Origin: Methanofastidiosum sp. | GTDB taxonomy: Archaea; Methanobacteriota_B; Thermococci; Methanofastidiosales; Methanofastidiosaceae | DNA: 61,172 nucleotides | Assembly: GCA_013178285.1 (NCBI GenBank) | Contig: JABLXD010000006.1 | Location: forward strand, 1-61,172 | Direction of reading: 5' to 3' | Notes under the pieces: model-generated | What the model was told of the DNA's origin: nothing | Seen by the model: the letters and a program-made list of their open reading frames with translations, nothing else | The model's database searches: none | Position numbers and translations under genes: made by a program | Shown here: positions 16,554 through 25,235 of the stretch, piece after piece | How positions within the stretch are numbered: position 1 is the first letter of the stretch | How the letters are laid out: every line of letters starts with the position of its first letter

Positions 16554-17120
16554 TTATCTTCTTTGTGTATATTCCCAGCATATCTCCCAGACTGGAATTG
16601 TAGCACATGTCGGATCATTTATCTTGTAATAAACAGGAGTTCGCGGGTGGTCAATTCCAATGTCGAATCTCTTATCTTTTTCTACCTTTGTATCAATAAA
16701 GGCGATTCTTGCAATGTTTGTTGGAGTGTAGCCGTAAAGTGGAATATTCCTAGAGTATGCCCTCTGTAATTTGACTTTAGTCTTTTGTGAAATTACTCCA
16801 TTGTCTGGCCTTCCTTCGACAACAGTGATGTATCCAAATCCAGGATCCTTCTTACGATTAATGATTATGTTTGGCTCCTTCAACTCACTAAAGATTTTTT
16901 CACTTATGTAAACGGCCTCGAAGTTATTGAAGTAATTATTTTCTTCTAATTTTATCTGGCCTGATTCTGGAATTTGAACTACTTCATATTCTTGATTAGA
17001 AAGGTACTTCTTTAGATAGTCTGTTGGCTCATCCAAAACTAAAACCTTAGCAGATACTGCTGAAATACTACATAATATAATTATAATGCAAAATAGGGAA
17101 AATTCAATCTTTGTTTTCAT
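16554..17120 (-). CDS. Secreted protein of unknown function
   Basis: Residues 1-24 are a signal peptide (FSLFCIIIILCSISAVSAK). The remaining 165 residues begin VLVLDEPTDYLKKYLSNQEYEVVQIPESGQIKLEENNYF, which suggests an alpha/beta fold such as a ThuA- or BatD-like receiver, but no family is recognised with confidence. It ends with three cysteine/tryptophan-rich lines (TCATIPVWEICWEY). The start has a strong GGGGGGATC ribosome binding site 3 bases upstream. It converges with the DMT transporter. Confidence 0.6.
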   Translation of the reverse strand: MKTKIEFSLFCIIIILCSISAVSAKVLVLDEPTDYLKKYLSNQEYEVVQIPESGQIKLEENNYFNNFEAVYISEKIFSELKEPNIIINRKKDPGFGYITVVEGRPDNGVISQKTKVKLQRAYSRNIPLYGYTPTNIARIAFIDTKVEKDKRFDIGIDHPRTPVYYKINDPTCATIPVWEICWEYTQRR

Positions 17121-17149
17121 CTTGATCCCCCCGATTAATTATATTGTTT

Positions 17150-17169
17150 CAAATATTTAAACATATTTG
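17150..17169 (-). promoter_or_regulatory. Perfect inverted repeat enclosing the TATA box of the secreted-protein gene
   Basis: CAAATAT-TTAAAC-ATATTTG has 7-base arms and a 6-base spacer. On the bottom strand it contains GTTTAAATAT, a TATA element about 26 bases upstream of the expected transcript start near 17132. A factor bound here would compete with TBP. Confidence 0.35.
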
Positions 17170-17298
17170 ATTTCTCGCCAATAAATAAGTTTTTATAGGG
17201 AAATTCCTTAATTATATCGAATAAATATGGATTTCATATCTATAACTTTGTAAAAGAATGCATTATATTGAATTTATTGGTATATGGGGCTGTTTTTA

Positions 17299-20049
17299 AT
17301 GGATAACGAAGCTAGAGCCAGGGAAGACATTGACAAGATGCTTTTTGATTGTGGTTGGGTTGTTCAGGATTATAAAATGATGGATCTCAGTGCTTCAAGA
17401 AGTGTTGCTGTAAGAGAGTTCCCTCTTCTAACAGGATTTGCAGACTACCTTCTATTTATTGATAGAAAAGCATGTGGTGTCATTGAGGCAAAAAGAGTTG
17501 GAATTCCACTTGGTGGCGTTGCAGACCAATCGATGAGGTATGTTGGAGGTTTGCCAGATGATATCCCTTCTTACGGAACTCCACTGCCTTTTGTATATAA
17601 TAGCACTGGAAAAGAAACTTCGTTTGTTGACCTCAGAGACCCAAGACCACGCTCAAGGAGAGTTTTCTCTTTCCATAGGGCTGAAACATTGAGGGAATAT
17701 CTATCCGATGAAAGGACATTAAGAAATAAATTACAAGAGATGCCCATATTACTAACTGATGGATTAAGAGACTGCCAGATTGAAGCTGTGACAAATCTTG
17801 AAAGATCATTTAAAGATGCAAGACCTCGTGCATTAATCCAGATGGCAACAGGTTCTGGGAAAACTTTCACAGCAATTAGCTTCGTTTATCGTTTGATAAA
17901 GCACTCAAATGCAAAGAGAGTCCTTTTTTTGGTAGATAGAAACAATCTAGGCAAACAAGCCATGATTGAGTTTAGCCAGTATAAAACACCCGATGATGGG
18001 AGAAAGTTTACTGAACTTTATAACGTCCAGCATCTCTCTTCAAATGTAATTGACCCAGCAAGCAGAGTTTGCATTTCAACTATCCAAAGGGTCTATTCAA
18101 TGCTTAGAGGGGAAATTGAGATGCAAGAAGAAGCAGAAGAGCAGTCACTTTTTGACCAGGATATTGATGGCGCTCCAGTTGATGTTTCTTATAATCCTTT
18201 TATTCCTATTGAAACATTTGATTTCATTATAACTGATGAGTGTCACAGGTCTATTTACAATCTTTGGAGGCAGGTTTTGGAGTATTTTGATTCATTTATT
18301 ATTGGCCTTACGGCTACCCCTTCAAAACAGACCCTTGGATTTTTCAATCAGAATCTTGTGATGGAGTACAATCACGAGCGAGCAGTTGCAGATGGAGTTA
18401 ATGTCGGATACGATGTTTATAGAATTAATACTGCGATAACTGAGAAAGGTAGCACTGTTGAGGCAGGATTTTACATTGATAAAAGAGACAGACTTACAAG
18501 ACAAGTTAGGTGGGAGTCTCTTGATGAAGATTTCAAGTATGAAGGGCGAGACCTGGATAGGTCAGTTGTTGCACCAGACCAGATAAGGGCTGTGGTAAAA
18601 ACATTCAAAGAAAGAGTATTTACTGAGATATTCCCTGGAAGAAAAACTGTACCAAAGACACTAATATTTGCCAAAGACGATTCGCATGCGGAAGATATAG
18701 TAAACATAGTAAGGGAAGAGTTTGGGCAGGGGGACGAATTCTGTAAAAAAATTACTTATAGGACTATGGGAGAAAAACCAGAAGATCTGATAAGTAGTTT
18801 CAGGAACTCTTACAATCCAAGGATTGCTGTAACTGTAGATATGATATCAACTGGTACAGATATCAAACCACTAGAGTGTCTAGTGTTCATGAGGGATGTT
18901 AAATCCAGAGTTTATTTTGAGCAGATGAAAGGAAGAGGTACAAGAACTATCTCCCCAACTGATTTGAGGGGTGTCACGCCTGACGCATATACTAAAACTC
19001 ATTTTGTTATTATAGATGCAGTTGGCGTTTGTGAAACAGACAAAACTGATTCAATGCCTCTTGAAAGGGCAAAGAACGTACCATTGGAAAAACTACTTAT
19101 GGGAATGGCCCTAAGGAAAAAGAACAGAGACATGATTACATCTCTTGCCGGCAGACTATCAAAAATTGACTTACAGATGAATGAAAAGGAGAAACAAGAA
19201 ATTCAGAACATAGCTGGAAAGAATATTAATCAAATAGTAAACGAACTACTTGATGCAGTTGATCCAGACAAAACTATTGAAAAGGCAAAAGAGATGTTCA
19301 ATACTAGTGAGCCCACTAAAGAAGAGCTAAACAAGGCTACCGAAGAGCTTCTAAATAGAGCAAGTAAGCCTTTTGATAATCCAAAGTTTAGATCTAGAAT
19401 TATTGAGATAAAAAAGAAAAATGAGCAGATAATTGATAACATTAGTAAGGATGAAATTATATTTGCTGGCTTTGATGATTTGGCAGCTGAGAAGGCAAGA
19501 ATTATTGTAAATAACTTCAAGAATTTCATTCAGGAAAATAAGGATGAGCTAACTGCACTTCAAATTATCTATAGCAATCCCTACCCAACAAGATTTTTGA
19601 CATATGATGCAATTAAGGAACTTGCTGAAGCTATAGAAAGGCCACCTTACTACCTTACACCTGATAATTTGTGGGCAGCTTATGAAAAGCTAGAGAAATC
19701 TAAGGTAAAGGGTGCAGGACCACACAAACTACTTACAGATATTGTATCTCTCTTAAGATTTGAGCTTGGAGAGAGTAAGATCCTTGAGCCTTTTTCTTAT
19801 ACTGTTGACAAGAGATTTGAAGAGTGGATTTCGAACAAGAAAAAGCAAGGTGTTACTTTTACTGAGGAGCAGATAGAATGGCTTAGAATGATAAAAGACC
19901 ACATTTCTACTTCAATGAGTATTACTAAAGAGGATCTTGAGCAGACCCCATTCCATAATAAGGGAGGACTTTTTAGAGCTAACAAAATCTTTGATGGAAA
20001 AATTGATAATGTAATGAAAGATTTACAAGAATCACTGGTGAGCAAGTGA
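17299..20049 (+). CDS. hsdR: Type I restriction enzyme, HsdR (endonuclease/translocase) subunit
   Basis: HsdR translocates and cleaves unmethylated DNA after HsdS recognition. The N-terminal nuclease core has LTGFADYLLFIDRKACGVIEAK, giving the D...E-x-K catalytic residues. The SF2 helicase motor has MATGSGKT (Walker A), TDECHRS (DEAD-like box) and LTATPS. The C-terminal third (AGFDDLAAEKARII...ENKDELTALQIIYS...LLTDIVSLLRFEL) is the EcoEI-type R C-terminal domain. About 916 residues from ATG 17299; an ATG at 17284 is also possible, and neither has a ribosome binding site. The stop overlaps hsdS by 4 bases. The order R-S-M is less usual. Confidence 0.93.
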   Translation: MDNEARAREDIDKMLFDCGWVVQDYKMMDLSASRSVAVREFPLLTGFADYLLFIDRKACGVIEAKRVGIPLGGVADQSMRYVGGLPDDIPSYGTPLPFVYNSTGKETSFVDLRDPRPRSRRVFSFHRAETLREYLSDERTLRNKLQEMPILLTDGLRDCQIEAVTNLERSFKDARPRALIQMATGSGKTFTAISFVYRLIKHSNAKRVLFLVDRNNLGKQAMIEFSQYKTPDDGRKFTELYNVQHLSSNVIDPASRVCISTIQRVYSMLRGEIEMQEEAEEQSLFDQDIDGAPVDVSYNPFIPIETFDFIITDECHRSIYNLWRQVLEYFDSFIIGLTATPSKQTLGFFNQNLVMEYNHERAVADGVNVGYDVYRINTAITEKGSTVEAGFYIDKRDRLTRQVRWESLDEDFKYEGRDLDRSVVAPDQIRAVVKTFKERVFTEIFPGRKTVPKTLIFAKDDSHAEDIVNIVREEFGQGDEFCKKITYRTMGEKPEDLISSFRNSYNPRIAVTVDMISTGTDIKPLECLVFMRDVKSRVYFEQMKGRGTRTISPTDLRGVTPDAYTKTHFVIIDAVGVCETDKTDSMPLERAKNVPLEKLLMGMALRKKNRDMITSLAGRLSKIDLQMNEKEKQEIQNIAGKNINQIVNELLDAVDPDKTIEKAKEMFNTSEPTKEELNKATEELLNRASKPFDNPKFRSRIIEIKKKNEQIIDNISKDEIIFAGFDDLAAEKARIIVNNFKNFIQENKDELTALQIIYSNPYPTRFLTYDAIKELAEAIERPPYYLTPDNLWAAYEKLEKSKVKGAGPHKLLTDIVSLLRFELGESKILEPFSYTVDKRFEEWISNKKKQGVTFTEEQIEWLRMIKDHISTSMSITKEDLEQTPFHNKGGLFRANKIFDGKIDNVMKDLQESLVSK

Positions 20050-21422
20050 ACGGAGAATTGCCCAAAGGTTGGGTTTGGACGAGTCTAGAAAATTGCATTG
20101 ATATCTTAGATAGTCAAAGAAAACCAATTAATGCAGAAGAACGTGAAGAAAGAATTCAAAATAAAAACGAATCTGATCTTTATCCTTATTATGGTGCAAC
20201 TGGACAAGTTGGTTGGATTGAGGGATATATTTTTGACGAAGAATTAATTTTACTTGGAGAAGACGGTGCACCATTTCTTGATTTTTCTAAAGATAAATCC
20301 TATCTGATAAAAGGCAAAACATGGGTAAACAATCATGCACATGTTTTACGTGCTGTTGGGAATGTTGCGAATAATCGTTATATTTGCCATTATCTAAATA
20401 TTTGTGATTATAGAAACTATATTACAGGTACAACAAGGTACAAACTTAACCAATCGCAAATGCGAAAAATACATATTCCGCTCTCTCCACTAGCCGAACA
20501 GCAGAGAATAGTAAACAAAATAGAAGAGCTTTTCACAAATCTTGATAAAGGTGTTGAATCTCTGAAAGAAGTTAAATCAAAACTTAAAGTGTATCGCCAA
20601 GCTATTTTGAAATATGCGATGGAAGGAAAACTCACTGAGAAATGGAGAGAAGAAAATAAAGATAAAACTGAGCCCGTAATTACTTTAATTAATAAAATCA
20701 ACATAGACGCAGAAGTTTCAAAAGTGCTGCCTGAAAGTTGGTCAGAACTAAGAGTTAAAGATATTGGTGAAATTGTAACCGGTACAACACCAAGTAAATC
20801 TATTAATGAATATTATGGCCATGATTGTTCATTCTTTAAGCCAAAAGATCTAAATAAAGGTTATTATGTAAAAACTTCAGAAGATGGTTTATCATTTAAA
20901 GGTATGGAAAAATCTAGGGTTTTACCAATCAAAAGTATTCTAGTAACTTGCATTGGTGCCACAATTGGGAAAACAGGATTTACTAGGGTAGAAGGTGCTT
21001 CTAATCAACAAATAAATGCCATTATACCCTTTAAGAATGTGATTCCAGAATTTGTATACTTCTATTCAATTTCACCACAATTTCAAAAGAATATTATAGT
21101 TAATTCTTCTTCAACTACTTTGCCAATTCTTAATAAATCTAAATTTGAAATTTTGGAATTATTCGTACCCCCTCTTGAAGAACAGAAAGTAATAGTAGAA
21201 AGAATAGAAAAACTATTCTCCCTTGCAGACTATATAGAAGAAACAGTCGACTCTAAGCTAGAAGAATCCAAAATTCTCCGGCAAAGTATCCTAAAAAAAG
21301 CCTTTGAAGGAAAACTTGTGCCACAAGATCCAAATGACGAGCCTGCAGAAATCTTATTACAAAAAATAAAAATGGAAAAGTCAAATAAAGGAAAACTTGT
21401 TCAGGAGAAACTGGTAGAATGA
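20046..21422 (+). CDS. hsdS: Type I restriction-modification specificity subunit HsdS
   Basis: Recognises the bipartite target site. Two target-recognition domains (residues about 1-145 and 220-385) are each followed by a long helical conserved region (PLSPLAEQQRIVNKIEELFTNL and PPLEEQKVIVERIEKLFSLAD) that set the spacing between half-sites and dock HsdM. The 458-residue length is complete for a two-TRD subunit. The start overlaps hsdR and the end overlaps hsdM, each by 4 bases, so the three are one operon with coupled translation. Its sequence is visibly more AT-rich than hsdM, as is common in exchangeable specificity genes. Confidence 0.93.
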   Translation: MNGELPKGWVWTSLENCIDILDSQRKPINAEEREERIQNKNESDLYPYYGATGQVGWIEGYIFDEELILLGEDGAPFLDFSKDKSYLIKGKTWVNNHAHVLRAVGNVANNRYICHYLNICDYRNYITGTTRYKLNQSQMRKIHIPLSPLAEQQRIVNKIEELFTNLDKGVESLKEVKSKLKVYRQAILKYAMEGKLTEKWREENKDKTEPVITLINKINIDAEVSKVLPESWSELRVKDIGEIVTGTTPSKSINEYYGHDCSFFKPKDLNKGYYVKTSEDGLSFKGMEKSRVLPIKSILVTCIGATIGKTGFTRVEGASNQQINAIIPFKNVIPEFVYFYSISPQFQKNIIVNSSSTTLPILNKSKFEILELFVPPLEEQKVIVERIEKLFSLADYIEETVDSKLEESKILRQSILKKAFEGKLVPQDPNDEPAEILLQKIKMEKSNKGKLVQEKLVE

Positions 21423-22870
21423 GTAACGAAGCACTTGCCGTACAAAAGCTATGGAACTACTGCAATGTCCTAAGGGACGATGGGGTTAGTTATGGCGATT
21501 ATGTAGAGCAACTCACCTACTTATTATTTTTAAAAATGGATGATGAGCAGACTAAATCCCCTTTCAACAGGGAGTCAAAGATACCAAAAGATCTCAACTG
21601 GGAGAGTCTTCTAAAAAAGGATGGCGATGAGCTTGAAGTACATTATCGGCACATTCTAGAATCTCTGGGAAAGGAAAAAGGAATGATCGGAGTCATCTTC
21701 AGAAAAGCCCAGAACAAGATTCAAGACCCGGCAAAACTAAAGAGGCTTGTCATGCTTATCGAAGGGGAAGAGACCTGGATGGGCATGGGTATCGATGTAA
21801 AGGGGGCAATCTATGAAGGCTTGCTACAGAAAAATGCAGAGGATATCAAAAGTGGAGCTGGCCAGTATTTCACGCCTAGAGCACTAATAAAAGCGATGGT
21901 TGATGTAATAAGACCAAAACCTGGTGAAACTATCTGCGACCCAGCATGCGGAACTGGAGGATTCCTTTTAGCATCATATGACTTGATCTCTAAATATCCA
22001 CTGAATGTTGAAGAAAAGAAGTTCCTAAGAGAAGGCACCTTCCACGGCTGGGACATTGTGGACAGCGTTGTAAGGCTCTGCACAATGAACCTCTACCTCC
22101 ACGGCATCGGTGGAGAAGATAGTCCAATAGTAACTGACGATGCCTTAACATCCGACCCAGGAGACAGATTTGACATAGTCCTCACTAATCCTCCTTTTGG
22201 GAAGAAGAGCAGCATCACAATAGTAAACGGCGAAGGTAAGATTGAGAAAGAATCTCTAACCTACCAAAGAAACGACTTCTGGGCAACTACTTCTAACAAG
22301 CAGCTTAATTTCCTGCAGCATGTTAAAACTTTATTAGAGATAAACGGTAGGGCAGCAATAGTCGTCCCTGATAATGTGCTTTTCGAAGGCGGAGCTGGAG
22401 AAACAGTAAGAAAAAGATTGCTCCAGCAGTGCGATGTCCACACACTTCTTAGACTTCCAACGGGTATCTTCTACGCCCAAGGCGTCAAAGCAAATGTATT
22501 GTTCTTTGATAAAAGAGCTGCCAGCGAAAAGCCCTGGACAGAAAAGCTCTGGATATACGACCTAAGGACTAACATCCACTTCACACTAAAAACTAACACC
22601 CTAAAATATGAAGACCTAGAGGATTTCATAAACTGCTACAATCCAGAAAATAGACACGAGAGAAGAGAAACTGAAAGATTCAAAGCCTTTACCTATGAAG
22701 AGATCATGAAAAGAGACAAGACAAATCTAGACATCTTCTGGCTAAAAGACGAGAGTCTAGGCGACTCAGAAAATCTTCCAGACCCAAAGCTCCTAGCATT
22801 AGAAATTGCAGAAGATTTGGAGTCAGCACTTGACGAGTTTAAAAGAATATATGAAGAATTAGAAGAATAG
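21419..22870 (+). CDS. hsdM: Type I restriction-modification DNA adenine methyltransferase HsdM
   Basis: N6-adenine methyltransferase of 483 residues that protects the host site and completes the HsdM2S methylase. Residues 1-135 are the HsdM N-terminal helical domain (LWNYCNVLRDDGVSYGDYVEQLTYLLFLKM). The catalytic domain has DPACGTGGF (SAM motif I) and DIVLTNPPFGKKS (motif IV, NPPF). The gene uses noticeably more C and G than hsdS or the flanking genes, hinting at a separate origin of parts of the locus. It ends 4 bases from the convergent TBP-like gene. Confidence 0.95.
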   Translation: MSNEALAVQKLWNYCNVLRDDGVSYGDYVEQLTYLLFLKMDDEQTKSPFNRESKIPKDLNWESLLKKDGDELEVHYRHILESLGKEKGMIGVIFRKAQNKIQDPAKLKRLVMLIEGEETWMGMGIDVKGAIYEGLLQKNAEDIKSGAGQYFTPRALIKAMVDVIRPKPGETICDPACGTGGFLLASYDLISKYPLNVEEKKFLREGTFHGWDIVDSVVRLCTMNLYLHGIGGEDSPIVTDDALTSDPGDRFDIVLTNPPFGKKSSITIVNGEGKIEKESLTYQRNDFWATTSNKQLNFLQHVKTLLEINGRAAIVVPDNVLFEGGAGETVRKRLLQQCDVHTLLRLPTGIFYAQGVKANVLFFDKRAASEKPWTEKLWIYDLRTNIHFTLKTNTLKYEDLEDFINCYNPENRHERRETERFKAFTYEEIMKRDKTNLDIFWLKDESLGDSENLPDPKLLALEIAEDLESALDEFKRIYEELEE

Positions 22871-22874
22871 TAAA

Positions 22875-23183
22875 TTAAAGGAGCTTGTTCTCCTTCAATA
22901 TCCTGATAACTTCATCATAAACGTCGTTTAGTTCTTTCTCACTCTTTGCACCTGTAATGATATACTTACCGTTTTTGTATATCGTGACGTGTTTTCTCTC
23001 TCCATCAACCATTACCTTCACAAGAAGTGCTGGGTAGGTCTCTGGGTTGTATTCGGCATGAACGAAGTCAATAATTCCGTAAGCCTTTACTATATCCACA
23101 TCATTTGGAAATCTTCCAGTTGCAACAATATTCGTTATTATAGGTCTTGTCCCAAAAGGTACATCTTTCTTCATCAAAATCAT
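22875..23183 (-). CDS. Stand-alone single-repeat TBP-like protein
   Basis: A 102-residue protein that matches one half of archaeal TATA-binding protein: NIVATGRF (residues 18-25), AEYNPETYPALLVKV (43-57) and YKNGKYIITGAKSEKEL (69-85), with the helix following. Normal archaeal TBP has two such repeats in about 180-190 residues, whereas this has only one and would need to dimerise to form a saddle. The two phenylalanines that kink DNA in each TBP repeat correspond to Tyr50 and Tyr69. It starts at ATG 23183 or 23174. It might be a promoter-binding regulator, or a TBP competitor; both are inference. It lies tail to tail with hsdM and upstream-to-upstream with a histidine kinase. Confidence 0.78.
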   Translation of the reverse strand: MILMKKDVPFGTRPIITNIVATGRFPNDVDIVKAYGIIDFVHAEYNPETYPALLVKVMVDGERKHVTIYKNGKYIITGAKSEKELNDVYDEVIRILKENKLL

Positions 23184-23220
23184 CCTTTATCAGTTATATT
23201 ATTAGTATTGTTGGGACTAG

Positions 23221-23230
23221 TATATAAGCT
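23221..23230 (-). promoter_or_regulatory. TATA box of the TBP-like gene
   Basis: On the bottom strand AAAAGCTTATATAC gives BRE plus TATA, predicting transcription from about 23200 and a leader of 17-26 bases before the candidate ATGs. Confidence 0.5.
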
Positions 23231-23300
23231 TTTATTTTTAACTTATTTAGAATATAGCTTCTTATCAAGATTACTGATAAAACTAAGGGAAAAAGGTAAT

Positions 23301-23311
23301 AAATATATATT
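23301..23311 (+). promoter_or_regulatory. TATA box of the PAS histidine kinase
   Basis: AAATATATATT lies about 26 bases before a predicted start near 23332, giving a leader of about 35 bases to the TTG at 23368. Confidence 0.45.
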
Positions 23312-23367
23312 AAGAAACATATTTACTAACGATCTAAAAAAATTATTAAATCAATTGGGTGCAACTC

Positions 23368-24771
23368 TTGAAAAAAGAAATAAAAAATGACATTAACAAC
23401 TCAGAATACCCCTTAACTACAAAAGAGATTGTTGAGGGCATATCAAGGGCCTCCCCAATAGGTATCGGTATTGTTAAGGATAGGAAGTTTATTTTTGTCA
23501 ATGATTTCCTTTGTGATATGCTAGAATATTCTAAAGAAGAGCTTATAGGGAATAATTCTCGCATGGTTTATCCAACTGATGAAGACTATGAATATGTTGG
23601 GAGGATAAAATATCAACAAATGAAAAAAACTAATGTTGGCACAGTCGAAACACGATTTAGAACAAAATCTGGAAAAATACTTAATGTGATTCTCTCTTCT
23701 TCTTATACAGAGAAGGATAAGCCTGAGAAGGGGGCAATATTCACAGCACTTGATATTACTGAAAGAAAAAAAATAGAAGATCAATTAGTGAATACTCAGA
23801 AAAACCTTAAAACTTTTATAAATGGTATCCCGGAATCTGCTTTTTTAATTGATACTCAAGGGATTGTAGTTGAAGCCAACGATACCCTATCAAGGAGGTT
23901 AGGAGTCTCGAAAGATAAAATGATTGGGGCATCTGCATATAATCTGCTTGACATGGAAACATCTGCTAGAAGAAAAGAATATGTTACGAGAGTTATTTCC
24001 TCCAAATTGCCATTAAAAATTGAGGATGTCCGTTCTGGCAGAATTATTGAAAATAATCTATATCCAATTCTTGATGGCAATAACGAAGTTACTTATGTAG
24101 CTGTTATTGGATTGGATGTTACTGAAAGAAAAAAAAGCGAAGAAATAATCAAGCAGTTGAATGATAATCTAAAATTGCTAAACAAAATACTAAGGCATGA
24201 CATTTCAAATGATTTAACTGTTGTTAGCCTATCACTAGAGATGATTGAAACAAAGGATGAGGAACTAAAAAATAAGGCTTTCAATGCTATTAAAAGAAGT
24301 GTAGATTTAATTGAAAAAATAAGGTCTCTTGAATCTACGATGGTTACACGATACAATCTGAAACCCGTTGTCATTGGGCAAATTACTGAATTAATCAAGA
24401 AAAGTTATAGCAATATCAATATTAATCTAATTAATGATTGCACTGTAATGGCCGATGAAGCGTTGGTATCTGTTATTGAAAATATCATTAATAATTCTAT
24501 TACCCATGGAAAAACGAATAAAATTGATATAGAAGTAGCTTCAGATGAAGGCATTTGCCAGATAAAGATTATTGACTATGGTATAGGAATTCCAGAACAT
24601 ATAAAGGAAAGAGTATTCGATGAAGAGTTCAGTTATGGTGAAAATAAGGGGACAGGATTAGGATTATACATCTCTAAGAAAACGATTGAAAGATATGGTG
24701 GCGAAATAGAAGTCAAAGATACTAAACCTAATGGGGCCACATTTGTAATAAAATTGGGAATGACCAAATAA
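23368..24771 (+). CDS. PAS-domain sensor histidine kinase
   Basis: A soluble kinase of about 467 residues with two PAS domains (residues about 25-135 and 145-260, ending in TALDITERK and IGLDVTERK). It then has a HisKA dimerisation domain with the H-box ILRHDISNDLTVV and an HATPase_c domain with N-box NIINNSITHG, G1 DYGIGIPE and G2 GTGLGLYISKK. All catalytic motifs are intact, unlike the five-PAS protein at 7.7-9.8 kb. A TTG at 23368 follows GGGTG by 6 bases; a GTG at 23359 is an alternative. No response regulator is adjacent and no membrane helices are seen, so it senses a cytosolic signal through an unknown partner. Confidence 0.92.
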   Translation: MKKEIKNDINNSEYPLTTKEIVEGISRASPIGIGIVKDRKFIFVNDFLCDMLEYSKEELIGNNSRMVYPTDEDYEYVGRIKYQQMKKTNVGTVETRFRTKSGKILNVILSSSYTEKDKPEKGAIFTALDITERKKIEDQLVNTQKNLKTFINGIPESAFLIDTQGIVVEANDTLSRRLGVSKDKMIGASAYNLLDMETSARRKEYVTRVISSKLPLKIEDVRSGRIIENNLYPILDGNNEVTYVAVIGLDVTERKKSEEIIKQLNDNLKLLNKILRHDISNDLTVVSLSLEMIETKDEELKNKAFNAIKRSVDLIEKIRSLESTMVTRYNLKPVVIGQITELIKKSYSNININLINDCTVMADEALVSVIENIINNSITHGKTNKIDIEVASDEGICQIKIIDYGIGIPEHIKERVFDEEFSYGENKGTGLGLYISKKTIERYGGEIEVKDTKPNGATFVIKLGMTK

Positions 24772-24842
24772 TACCAATAAAATTAACTTTCTTGAAAATA
24801 AGGCCAATTAACAAACTAAATTAAGTTTAAGGGAACTTAAAA

Positions 24843-24878
24843 TTTTTCTAGGAAATGGAATAATTATTTTCCTAGGAA
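24843..24878 (+). promoter_or_regulatory. Tandem CTAGGAA palindromes upstream of a TATA box
   Basis: Two copies, TTCTAGGAA (24846-24854) and the perfect palindrome TTCCTAGGAA (24869-24878), are about 23 bases apart and end directly against the TATA element (ATATATTATA, 24881-24890) of the following gene. This spacing of about two helical turns suggests a dimeric regulator bound side by side. Confidence 0.4.
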
Positions 24879-24903
24879 GTATATATTATACCCGGATTAA
24901 TCT

Positions 24904-25233
24904 TTGGATTTCGTGAAGAAATATTACCAATCAAGACTTGACCCATATCTTAAAAACAATATCCAAGAAATCGTCCCTTCTGAAAAGAAAGAAAATCCTT
25001 ATACAAATTTAAAGTGCTCTCTTCTCTCAGAACTAAATATTTCTGATTCATACTCTTATTTCAAGTGTAATTATAGAAACGGAATAGAATTTCCAAAAAC
25101 TGGTTTATGCTTTTCCTGCCCTTTGAAAAATTTTGAAGGGATATGGATTGGTGCGGAAATTGACATAAAAGAGAGAGAAAAATACTTAAAAAGCCAGATC
25201 AATCCCCAGTGGCTTTGCTTTGGAATAAAATAA
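24904..25233 (+). CDS. Small cysteine-containing protein of unknown function
   Basis: A 109-residue protein I do not recognise. It has five cysteines (about residues 38, 54, 68, 71 and 104), including a CFSC pair, and could bind a metal. The TTG at 24904 has no ribosome binding site. With the TATA box at 24881-24890, transcription should begin near 24910, so the GTG at 24913 may be a leaderless start. No membrane segments or signal peptide are seen. It is convergent with the membrane protein gene, 2 bases away. Confidence 0.6.
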   Translation: MDFVKKYYQSRLDPYLKNNIQEIVPSEKKENPYTNLKCSLLSELNISDSYSYFKCNYRNGIEFPKTGLCFSCPLKNFEGIWIGAEIDIKEREKYLKSQINPQWLCFGIK

Positions 25234-25235
25234 AG

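Noticed and set aside
17121-22874. Mobile-element borders around the hsdRSM locus
   Set aside because: I found no terminal repeats, integrase or tRNA attachment site. The locus is inserted between ordinary genes without visible target duplications.
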